From Altererythrobacter sp. (GTDB taxonomy: Bacteria > Pseudomonadota > Alphaproteobacteria > Sphingomonadales > Sphingomonadaceae): a stretch of 5,215 bases of DNA. Under the pieces are notes generated by a model. The model was not told the origin of the DNA and did no database searches. It saw only the letters and a program-made list of their open reading frames with translations. The position numbers and the translations under genes were made by a program. Location: NCBI GenBank assembly GCA_011524425.1, contig WTKI01000332.1:1-5215 (forward strand). The letters are read 5' to 3'. This document shows positions 1-5,215 of this stretch, one piece after another. Position 1 is the stretch's first letter; every line of letters begins with the position of its first letter.

Positions 1-351
1 GTTATATTGCTGGCGTCGACGCTACCGGTTTTCGTCATCATGTTCTGGGCCACAGCGCAAAGCGTGACTGCACCGCCTGAACGCCCCGAAGTGACATACA
101 TTACAAGCTTCGCGCCGGACCGGACCGATGAAGAGATCATGGCCTCTAATATTGCAAATCAGGCGATGAAGGATGCCATTGCGGCCGAGCAAGAGCGCAT
201 CGAGGAAGAGAAAAAGCAGCTCTACCGTGACTTAGGCCGGGCGACCGGTATCGATGTCGATGCGATGGAAGCGGAAATCGAAGCGGAGCGCGCAGCGGAA
301 GAAGCGGCGCAAGAGGCTGGCGCGGGCGCTGAGGCAAGCATTGCTGAATAA
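1..351 (+). CDS. Small membrane-anchored Ala/Glu-rich coiled-coil protein, 5' partial, function unknown
   Basis: The frame is open from the first base (GTT ATA TTG...) and ends at TAA 349-351, giving 116 visible residues. The first in-frame start-like codon is TTG at 7 and the first ATG is at 40. Because a hydrophobic segment (LLASTLPVFVIMFWATAQSV) begins almost at base 1, the real start is probably just upstream of the window. Visible order: one transmembrane helix, a Pro-rich turn (TAPPERPE), then a long charged helix containing AEQERIEEEKKQ and an Ala/Glu-rich end (EAEIEAERAAEEAAQ), which suggests a coiled coil. The DNA for that end is locally repetitive, with GAAGCGGA-like words at about 267-307. 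No catalytic motif is visible. It overlaps the proposed ribD start by 11 bases, so it probably shares a transcript with ribD and ribE and may be translationally coupled to them. I do not recognise the family. A role in riboflavin synthesis is not implied by position alone. Confidence 0.7.
   Translation, partial: VILLASTLPVFVIMFWATAQSVTAPPERPEVTYITSFAPDRTDEEIMASNIANQAMKDAIAAEQERIEEEKKQLYRDLGRATGIDVDAMEAEIEAERAAEEAAQEAGAGAEASIAE
331..334 (+). promoter_or_regulatory. Ribosome binding site that decides the ribD start
   Basis: GAGG lies six bases before TTG 341, inside the last codons of the preceding gene. The next in-frame candidate, ATG 374, is preceded by GACGCGCGCTGG and has no purine-rich Shine-Dalgarno word. 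Starting at 374 would also remove residues just before the first conserved helix of RibD. This favours the TTG start. It is a visual call only. Confidence 0.5.
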
Positions 352-1321
352 CAACGCTATCGACGCGCGCTGGATGGATGCCGCCGCGCGGCTGGCCTTG
401 CGTGGCCGGCCGGTGAGCAGCCCGAACCCATCGGTCGGGTGTATTCTCGTGAAAGACGGCCAAGTCCTTGCACGCGGATGGACGCAAGCAGGCGGCCGCC
501 CGCATGCAGAGGCCCATGCGCTTGCGGCATTGGAACCCGGCGCTGCTAGAGGCGCAACGGCCTATGTCACTTTGGAGCCTTGTGCCCACATGTCAGAGCG
601 CGGTCCTGCCTGTGCTGAATTGCTTGCCGATGCGCAGCCAAAGCGCGTCGTGATCGGCGCGCTGGATCCTGACCCGCGCACAGCAGGCAAAGGCGTCTCG
701 CTGTTGCAGAAATCCGGTATCGAAGTCGAAGTGCTCGATAATGAACGCGCTCGCAAGAGCCTCGCCGGATATTTCGCTCGCGCAGATTTTGGCCGGCCGC
801 ATGTGACATTGAAGCTCGCTATGTCGCTGGATGGCTGCATTGCGCTGGCTGATGGCACCAGCCAATGGATCACAGGTGAAACTGCTCGCGCGCATGTGCA
901 TTCGCGCCGCGCCTTGGCCGATGCTATCCTTGTTGGCGGGGGGACTTGGCGAGCAGACACACCGCGCTTGGATGTGCGCTTGCCGGGTCTAGAGGAGCGG
1001 TCTCCACGCAAGGTGCTGCTTTCGCGAAACGAGGCGCCGGACGGCATTGAAGTGATCCGTTCTCCGCATGACGTGAGCAAGCTGGATGGCCTGCAATATC
1101 TCTATGTCGAAGGGGGAGCAGGCGTGGCCGCTAGCTTCCTTGAAGCGGACCTTGTTGACCGGATTGAGGTTTACCGCGCGCCGATCATCATAGGTGACGG
1201 CTTGCGCGCACTGTCCGGCCTTGGCATTGGTAACTTGCCTTCCGCTCATGATCGCTGGGTGATGGCTGAGGCCTGCCAGCTTGGCAGCGACACCTTCACC
1301 GCCTATCAGCGCAGGCGATAA
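341..1321 (+). CDS. ribD: RibD: bifunctional diaminohydroxyphosphoribosylaminopyrimidine deaminase / 5-amino-6-(5-phosphoribosylamino)uracil reductase
   Basis: This cytosolic enzyme carries out two successive steps of riboflavin synthesis: zinc-dependent deamination of the pyrimidine made by GTP cyclohydrolase II, then NADPH-dependent reduction of the ribose side chain. From TTG 341 it is 326 residues. The N-terminal deaminase domain (about 8-145) shows SPNPSVGCILVKDG (27-40), the zinc/proton-relay HAE (H55, E57) and the zinc cysteines C81 and C91 in PCAHMSERGPAC. The spacing is CX9C rather than the CX8C of E. coli RibD, a variant I associate with alphaproteobacteria. The C-terminal reductase domain (about 150-326) shows KLAMSLDG (158-165), SQWITG (174-179), VGGGTWRADTP (198-208) and VEGGAG (256-261). 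Both active sites look intact. The frame is open back to ATG 254, but those extra Arg/Lys-rich residues are the upstream gene read out of frame. The start could be 341 or 374. ribE follows after 18 bases. Confidence 0.95.
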   Translation: MLNNNAIDARWMDAAARLALRGRPVSSPNPSVGCILVKDGQVLARGWTQAGGRPHAEAHALAALEPGAARGATAYVTLEPCAHMSERGPACAELLADAQPKRVVIGALDPDPRTAGKGVSLLQKSGIEVEVLDNERARKSLAGYFARADFGRPHVTLKLAMSLDGCIALADGTSQWITGETARAHVHSRRALADAILVGGGTWRADTPRLDVRLPGLEERSPRKVLLSRNEAPDGIEVIRSPHDVSKLDGLQYLYVEGGAGVAASFLEADLVDRIEVYRAPIIIGDGLRALSGLGIGNLPSAHDRWVMAEACQLGSDTFTAYQRRR

Positions 1322-1325
1322 GGAG
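1320..1325 (+). promoter_or_regulatory. Ribosome binding site of ribE with a long spacer
   Basis: AAGGAG overlaps the last two bases of the ribD stop codon and is the only good Shine-Dalgarno word before ribE. It ends 14 bases before ATG 1340, longer than the usual 5-9. No in-frame start codon lies between it and the ATG. The protein start MFTGIVT is the near-invariant N-terminus of the family, so the start is secure despite the spacing. Confidence 0.55.
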
Positions 1326-1339
1326 CTTTTGCGCGAGTC

Positions 1340-1957
1340 ATGTTCACAGGTATTGTAACAGCGATCGGAACCATCACGCAGGTCGAGCAGCGCGGCGACT
1401 TGCGCTTGCGCATTGCAGCACCACTTGATCCGGAAACGATTGCCATTGGCGCGTCAATCGCGTGTTCGGGCGTATGCCTGACGGTGGTTGAGCGCGGCGG
1501 CCAAGCCGGGAACGCCTGGTTCGACGTCGATGTGTCAGCAGAGACCACCAGCCGCACTGTGCCTGCAATGTGGGAAGAAGGCGCGAAGCTCAACATCGAG
1601 CCTTCCCTGCGCGTAGGCGACGAGATCGGCGGTCATATCGTCACCGGGCATGTCGATGCTGTGGGTGAAGTCATCGCAGCGGTGCCCGAAGGCGGCAGCT
1701 GGCGGATAGTGATCCGCGCGCCGCATGCGATTGCCCCCTTTATTGCCGCGAAAGGCTCCATCACCGTCAACGGTGTCTCGCTTACAGTCAACACAGTCGA
1801 GGATCAGCCAGACGGCGCTTGCGATTTTGGTTTGAACATTATCCCGCACACCGGGGAAGTCACAACGCTGGGCGCATTAGAAGCGGGCCACCATGTCAAT
1901 CTGGAGATTGATGTGCTCGCGCGCTACCTTAAACGGATGCAATCGCTGAGCGGCTGA
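1340..1957 (+). CDS. ribE: RibE: riboflavin synthase, alpha-subunit type
   Basis: It catalyses the final step of riboflavin synthesis, dismutating two molecules of 6,7-dimethyl-8-ribityllumazine to riboflavin and the pyrimidine that is recycled by lumazine synthase. The enzyme is a cytosolic homotrimer in known members. The 205-residue length is normal for the family. Two tandem lumazine-binding barrels are visible. The N-terminal one (about 1-95) has MFTGIVT at the start, GASIACSGVCLTVV (37-50) with the conserved Cys46, and DVSAETTSRT (64-73). The C-terminal one (about 96-190) has GGHIVTGHVD (97-106), KGSITVNGVSLTVN (138-151), IPHTGEVTTLG (from 168) and VNLEIDVLARYLKR near the end, where the trimerisation helix lies. 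All family signatures are intact. It sits 18 bases behind ribD and is almost certainly co-transcribed with it. The usual partners ribB/ribA and ribH do not follow it. The symbol ribC is used for the same enzyme in some species. Confidence 0.97.
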   Translation: MFTGIVTAIGTITQVEQRGDLRLRIAAPLDPETIAIGASIACSGVCLTVVERGGQAGNAWFDVDVSAETTSRTVPAMWEEGAKLNIEPSLRVGDEIGGHIVTGHVDAVGEVIAAVPEGGSWRIVIRAPHAIAPFIAAKGSITVNGVSLTVNTVEDQPDGACDFGLNIIPHTGEVTTLGALEAGHHVNLEIDVLARYLKRMQSLSG

Positions 1958-1964
1958 CCCGGCA

Positions 1965-2100
1965 GCGCTGAACCTTGGTTAATCCCCTGAGCTTGCAGCA
2001 GCGCACCGAATTCGATATCGATTTTTTCAACAATCAGGTCGCTTTGTCATTGCAGCCATGCTGGCCCAGTTATTAAGCCATGCGAGGCGCTAAACCTTGG
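1965..2100 (+). repeat. 14-base direct repeat pair, GCGCT[G/A]AACCTTGG
   Basis: Copies lie at 1965-1978 (GCGCTGAACCTTGG) and 2087-2100 (GCGCTAAACCTTGG), with 13 of 14 bases identical and the starts 122 bases apart. The first copy begins just after the ribE stop codon. The second runs into the ribosome binding site of the large gene, sharing its final GG. They bracket almost the whole gap. They could be a pair of regulator sites, a remnant of a small duplication or deletion, or chance. Similarity stops sharply on both sides of each copy. Confidence 0.45.
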
Positions 2101-2106
2101 GAGGGG
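2099..2106 (+). promoter_or_regulatory. Strong ribosome binding site fixing the start of the large exported protein
   Basis: GGGAGGGG stands just before ATG 2110, with GGAGG five bases from the start codon. The upstream in-frame ATG at 2080 has no Shine-Dalgarno word. It would also put ten hydrophilic residues, including an acidic one, ahead of a clean signal peptide. ATG 2110 is therefore preferred. Confidence 0.7.
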
Positions 2107-2109
2107 TTG

Positions 2110-4233
2110 ATGTTGCGACGTTATCTTTTGACAGCTGTAGTGAGCACAAGTGGGCTGGCGGGTTATGCCGCAGCACAACAGCTGACCATGCAGCCGGTTC
2201 AAGCCCAGCGCATGGAGGTCCAGCGCCCGGCAGATCTGGAAGTTCAGGCGCCCGCCAGTGCTACGATCCTAAGAGCGCAAAGCACTGATGCGCTCCTTCA
2301 AAACCGCCCCGTACAGCGCCGATTGAGTGTCCAGGCCGTCCGCGCGCAACCGGTCATCCAGCTTCAACAAGGCGAAGCGGATATGCGGCCGGTTCTCGAC
2401 AATCCGGCATCCCCGATCAACGTTGCACAGCGCCTGCGGGCTCGCCCGCAGATCGCCACAGTGCGCGCTGACACGCTGGAAGTCGCGGAGATCGACGAAG
2501 GTCTAGTGGTCCGGCAGTTCCTTGCTTACCAGCTTGAACCCGGTGCGTGTTCCAGTTCGGCAAAGCGCCGCAATGTCGCTACGCAAGGTGTGGAATGCTG
2601 GAGCCGCACAACAGATGCCCGCCGCGCCAGTGAATTTGCCAATCCGCAAGCCAGCGCACGCTTCATCGCTAGCCCCGCAGAGCGCAGCCGCGCCATAGCG
2701 CAATCACGCAATCTTGCTGCTGAACAGCAGGCAGAAATCAATTCTGACATTGCTCAACTGCGGCAATATCTCGCTGACCCCGCGCGACGGGCGGAAATAG
2801 GTCAGGCCGAAGCAGACCGCTTGTCTGCGATGAACGACGTGGCCTTGCAGGAAGAGCTGATCAATCGCGCTGAAGTTGAGATTGAAGAAGTGATGTTCGT
2901 GCCAAACCTCGAAGCGCAGGATATGCGCATTCAGGCGCGCCCCGCGTTTGGTACGACCAAGCGTCCGCCACGAGGTGGCTATCAACTGGCTGACGTCTCT
3001 GTTCAGCGTGAAACAGTCGATGCCCGCGTGCTGGCTAATGGCGGAACCGTCCAGGAAAGTTCGCTCCCCCCGCCTCAACGCCAAGGGCCGACAGACTTGC
3101 GAACGTCGCCGACACGTCCGCAAGGTATGACTGATTTTGCAGCTCAACCTCAGCTCGATATCTCTGAAAACATCGCAGTGGACAGGGAGTTTTACCTCAC
3201 CGGCTTTACACTTGGCCGCCAATTCGAATGGCGCCGGCGTGTTTCTATAACGATCTCGTGGTGTCTGTTTGGCTGCAAACGCACCTATTATGTCGAGCCT
3301 TATGCTGGCTTTAGCTACGGCTTCGGATTGCGTTTCCCCGTGCGGATGGACGGCACATATCAATACCGCCATCAAAACGGTCAGGAAAAAGCGTATTTCC
3401 GCCCAGTGTTCCAGCCGATCAACGCGAACACCAACCAATATGCAAAGACCGGCCTGCATTCGACGCAGCGCTTTAACGGGCAGGAACTCGTAGCAGAAGC
3501 GCAGGCCTATGCTGGCTTCCTCTATAAGCTGACTAGCAACCGGCAAGGCGATATCGGAGCTGATGTTGGCGTCGATCTGACTGATCGCTTGCCTGCGCCG
3601 TTCACTAACGGCCAGTTCAAACCCCCCGCACCTGGTCAAACAACACCGCCGGTCATCCGAACAATCGAACAGATCGATTTTCTCGCAAACCGCGCGAGCT
3701 TCAGCATTGCAGGGGCGAAAATTCACCCCGCAGTAAAGATGGAACTGTTCTCGAACGGCTTGAGTTTCAAATTGCGCGATCATGTCGCGAACAAAGTCAC
3801 GACGATGTCGGAAAGCGGCAAACGCTATCCACTGGCAGTAAACAACAATCGTTTCAGCCGCTTCACGGTGAGTGATCCGGTTTACAATCTAGGCTTCCAG
3901 ATGACGCCGGGACTGGTGGGACGCGCCTATGTCGACATTGCTGTGTGGTCACGCAATTGGGATTGGCCGGTCTGGTTCCCGCAATTGAAGGTCCAACTGC
4001 CGCCTAATGGCGCGAACTTTACTTGCCATGCCGGTACTGTGTGCGGCCATCAATACAAGATGAAAGCGGACTATTGGCGGCCAAAACCGCGCCGGACCAC
4101 TACCACACGGCCTGCGCGGACTAATCCTCCGCCGGCACGCACAAGCCCTGCACCTGAGCGTGCAAATCCTGAACGGCAAACGACGCCTCAGCGCTCCAGC
4201 CCGTCAGGCTCGCTCGCGCCTGCTCCGCAATAG
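2110..4233 (+). CDS. Large exported protein of unknown function with signal peptide, three cysteine pairs and Pro/Arg/Thr tail
   Basis: I do not recognise this 707-residue protein. It begins with a Sec-type signal peptide (LRRYLLTAVVSTSGLAGYAAA, likely cut after Ala22), so it should act in the periplasm or at the surface. Residues 23-87 are Gln/Val/Arg-rich with recurring VQ pairs (30, 37, 45, 68, 74). Residues about 189-262 form a charged, probably helical or coiled-coil stretch. A Pro/Gln/Arg-rich linker precedes about residue 345. From about 358 to 630 alternating aromatic/hydrophobic and Gly residues suggest beta structure (for example YAGFSYGFGLRF, 398-409), interrupted by a Pro-rich loop (NGQFKPPAPGQTTPP). 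A Trp cluster (W613, W617, W619, W622) follows. The only six cysteines are C147/C163, C385/C389 and C639/C645, fitting disulfides in an oxidising compartment. The last 50 residues (658-707) hold 13 Pro and 8 Arg. There is no lipobox and no C-terminal aromatic residue typical of outer-membrane barrels. It is probably monocistronic and converges on the aminotransferase gene. It is real as a gene (length, RBS, signal peptide); its function is unknown. Confidence 0.88.
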   Translation: MLRRYLLTAVVSTSGLAGYAAAQQLTMQPVQAQRMEVQRPADLEVQAPASATILRAQSTDALLQNRPVQRRLSVQAVRAQPVIQLQQGEADMRPVLDNPASPINVAQRLRARPQIATVRADTLEVAEIDEGLVVRQFLAYQLEPGACSSSAKRRNVATQGVECWSRTTDARRASEFANPQASARFIASPAERSRAIAQSRNLAAEQQAEINSDIAQLRQYLADPARRAEIGQAEADRLSAMNDVALQEELINRAEVEIEEVMFVPNLEAQDMRIQARPAFGTTKRPPRGGYQLADVSVQRETVDARVLANGGTVQESSLPPPQRQGPTDLRTSPTRPQGMTDFAAQPQLDISENIAVDREFYLTGFTLGRQFEWRRRVSITISWCLFGCKRTYYVEPYAGFSYGFGLRFPVRMDGTYQYRHQNGQEKAYFRPVFQPINANTNQYAKTGLHSTQRFNGQELVAEAQAYAGFLYKLTSNRQGDIGADVGVDLTDRLPAPFTNGQFKPPAPGQTTPPVIRTIEQIDFLANRASFSIAGAKIHPAVKMELFSNGLSFKLRDHVANKVTTMSESGKRYPLAVNNNRFSRFTVSDPVYNLGFQMTPGLVGRAYVDIAVWSRNWDWPVWFPQLKVQLPPNGANFTCHAGTVCGHQYKMKADYWRPKPRRTTTTRPARTNPPPARTSPAPERANPERQTTPQRSSPSGSLAPAPQ

Positions 4234-4244
4234 GTCTTGAAATG

Positions 4245-4257
4245 CTGGCTTAGCCAG
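4245..4257. terminator. Possible small bidirectional hairpin between convergent genes
   Basis: CTGGC (4245-4249) and GCCAG (4253-4257) are perfect inverted repeats around a TTA loop, which is the aminotransferase stop codon read on the other strand. A G-T pair could extend the stem by one. There is no T-run on the + strand side and only ATTTC on the - strand side, so it is weak as an intrinsic terminator. Its place in the 16-base gap between two convergent stops is the main support. Confidence 0.3.
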
Positions 4258-5215
4258 TCACTGCCGCAAGCGCGCTGATGAACTTCTCGATGTTCGTCAT
4301 TGTCAGGCCTGCGACATTGATACGGCCCGAGCCTGCCATGTAGATGCCGTGCTCTTCGCGCAGCGCCTTCACTTGGTCAGGCGTGACTGGCAGGATCGCA
4401 AACAGACCATTCTGCGAGCCCAGCGGCGTTAAATCGACGCTGCCTGCAGTGCCCGCATCAGCCAGCGTCTTGCGCACCAGCCGCAAGCGTTCGCGCATGG
4501 TCTCAAGTTCGTCCAGCCAGACCTTCGTCATCTCCGGATCGCGCAGGATCAGGCGAACAGCCGATGCGCCGTGATCAGGCGGCATGGACCAGCTCGCCCG
4601 TGCCAGAGCATTGGCGTTGGAGAACACCGTCGCCAATTGGTCGGAACTGTCGGCTTTTGCATAGAACGCGCCTACTCGGTCCCGGTACACACCGAAATTC
4701 TTGTCACAGCTATAACAGATGAACGCCTGAGGTACCGCTGCCAGAACCTTGCGCAAGCCTGCCGCATCTTCTTCCATGCCGTAGCCAAGGCCTTGATAGG
4801 CTGTGTCAATGATCGGGAATGTGCCTGAGCTTGCAAAGGCCTGAGCGATCGAGTCCCAATCCTCGTCGGTGTAATCGATCCCGGTCGGGTTGTGGCAACT
4901 GCCGTGCAGCAGCACCGCCTCTTCTGGGCCAGCTGCATTTATCACTTCAAGCACAGCTTCCAAATCAGCTGTACCATCGCTGCGCGCATGCTGGAATGTG
5001 ACTGTCTCAGCACCCACATCATTCAGGATCTGCGCGTGGTTCGGCCAGCTTGGTACACCCATATGGAGCCGCTTGGCCCCAGCGCTCGCTGCCAAAGCCA
5101 CAGCCAGACGCACAGCACCTGTCCCACCCGGCGTCTGCATGCCGGAAATTCGGCCACCATGGGTGGGATCATCGCCGAAAATATACGGCATCAGCGCTTC
5201 GACAAAACCCATATC
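4250..5215 (-). CDS. Aspartate/aromatic amino acid aminotransferase (class I PLP-dependent, AspC/TyrB type), N-terminus outside window
   Basis: It transfers amino groups between aspartate or aromatic amino acids and 2-oxoglutarate using pyridoxal phosphate, in the cytosol. The visible 321 residues run open to the window edge (the codon before the first ATG is GAT, so that ATG is internal). Compared with E. coli AspC (396 residues), roughly 75-80 N-terminal residues are missing. Family residues, with + strand codon positions: phosphate-binding TPGGTGA near the visible start, Trp in PSWPNH (5045-5047), Asn in HNPTGID (4889-4891), Asp and Tyr of IDTAYQG (4805-4807 and 4796-4798), the Schiff-base Lys in YSCDKNFG (4700-4702), Arg in YRDRVGA (4676-4678) and the substrate-carboxylate Arg in GSGRINVAG (4322-4324). 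All are intact. SCDK replaces the SYSK of E. coli AspC. Sequence alone does not decide between AspC and TyrB preference, so no symbol is given. It is convergent with the exported-protein gene. Its promoter lies outside the window. Confidence 0.95.
   Translation of the reverse strand, partial: DMGFVEALMPYIFGDDPTHGGRISGMQTPGGTGAVRLAVALAASAGAKRLHMGVPSWPNHAQILNDVGAETVTFQHARSDGTADLEAVLEVINAAGPEEAVLLHGSCHNPTGIDYTDEDWDSIAQAFASSGTFPIIDTAYQGLGYGMEEDAAGLRKVLAAVPQAFICYSCDKNFGVYRDRVGAFYAKADSSDQLATVFSNANALARASWSMPPDHGASAVRLILRDPEMTKVWLDELETMRERLRLVRKTLADAGTAGSVDLTPLGSQNGLFAILPVTPDQVKALREEHGIYMAGSGRINVAGLTMTNIEKFISALAAVTG

Larger units (their letters stand above)
1958..2109 (+). other. Non-coding gap between ribE and the large exported-protein gene
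   Basis: This is the longest gene-free stretch in the window (152 bases), and more AT-rich than the flanking genes in its middle. It holds a 14-base direct repeat (1965-1978 and 2087-2100), a 10-base perfect palindrome TCGATATCGA (2012-2021) followed directly by six T's (2022-2027), and weak promoter-like words (TTGTCA 2044-2049, TTGCAG 2050-2055, TATTAA 2071-2076) with poor spacing. The palindrome plus T-run resembles an intrinsic terminator for the rib unit, but its stem would be only three to four pairs, so I do not call one. I find no FMN-riboswitch core and no tRNA. A promoter for the downstream gene is expected here, but I cannot place it firmly. Confidence 0.5.

Noticed and set aside
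254..340. N-terminal extension of the ribD frame to ATG 254, possibly a dual-coding overlap
   Set aside because: The extra 29 residues are almost all Arg/Lys/Ala, as expected from reading the upstream Glu/Ala coiled-coil DNA in another frame, and have no counterpart in RibD.
1335..1339. GAGTC (GANTC, the CcrM methylation word) directly before the ribE start
   Set aside because: A five-base word with one free base is common by chance and no cell-cycle link to ribE is known to me.
2012..2027. Palindrome TCGATATCGA plus T6 as an intrinsic terminator of the rib unit
   Set aside because: The achievable stem is only three or four AT-containing pairs, too weak to call. It is recorded as part of the intergenic description.
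2044..2076. Promoter for the large gene (TTGTCA or TTGCAG with TATTAA)
   Set aside because: Spacers would be about 21 or 15 bases, both off the usual 16-18, and the words are imperfect. This is not strong enough for a feature.
1958..2109. FMN riboswitch or other structured regulatory RNA near the rib genes
   Set aside because: None of the conserved FMN-riboswitch boxes can be seen, and the position after ribE with no rib gene downstream does not fit.
2704..3783. 359-residue open frame on the - strand, antisense to the exported-protein gene
   Set aside because: It lies wholly inside the large + strand gene, its product is Cys/Arg-rich with no recognisable domain, and it has no supporting context. 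It is a shadow of the codon pattern of the real gene.
3181..4080. Beta-rich part of the exported protein as an outer-membrane beta-barrel
   Set aside because: The protein does not end in an aromatic residue, has a long basic Pro-rich tail, and carries cysteine pairs and Pro-rich loops. A soluble or peripheral domain seems likelier.
4672..4720. SCDK instead of SYSK at the aminotransferase lysine as a loss of function
   Set aside because: The Ser and Lys of the motif and all other PLP contacts are kept. The two middle positions vary in the family.

Overview
The window looks like part of an alphaproteobacterial chromosome, most likely from Sphingomonadales (Erythrobacter/Altererythrobacter-like). 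This rests on moderately high GC by eye, the alphaproteobacterial form of the RibD zinc motif (PCAHMSERGPAC), a class I aminotransferase with a YSCDKNFG lysine motif, and tight gene packing. The placement is inference, because no database search was possible.

Left part, bases 1-1957, + strand: three closely packed genes that look like one transcription unit. They are the 3' part of a small membrane-anchored Glu/Ala-rich coiled-coil protein (1-351, entering from outside the window), ribD (341-1321, TTG start inside the end of the previous gene) and ribE (1340-1957, alpha-type riboflavin synthase). RibD makes the pyrimidine intermediate of riboflavin synthesis. RibE performs the last step, dismutation of 6,7-dimethyl-8-ribityllumazine to riboflavin. 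The genes for the other steps (ribA/ribB/ribH) are not in the window, although they often follow ribE.

Middle part, bases 1958-4233: a 152-base non-coding gap containing a 14-base direct repeat, a short palindrome followed by six T's and only weak promoter-like words. It is followed by one large + strand gene (2110-4233) for a 707-residue exported protein that I do not recognise. The protein has a signal peptide, a VQ-rich N-terminal stretch, a charged helical segment, a Pro-rich linker, an aromatic beta-rich region, three cysteine pairs, a tryptophan cluster and a 50-residue Pro/Arg/Thr tail. It is the most novel item here.

Right part, bases 4250-5215, - strand: the C-terminal four fifths of a PLP-dependent aspartate/aromatic amino acid aminotransferase of the AspC/TyrB type, converging on the large gene with only 16 bases between the stop codons. 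A small perfect hairpin spans the junction.

I see no tRNA, rRNA, CRISPR, insertion sequence or phage signature. Apart from the exported protein, the window is ordinary core metabolism.
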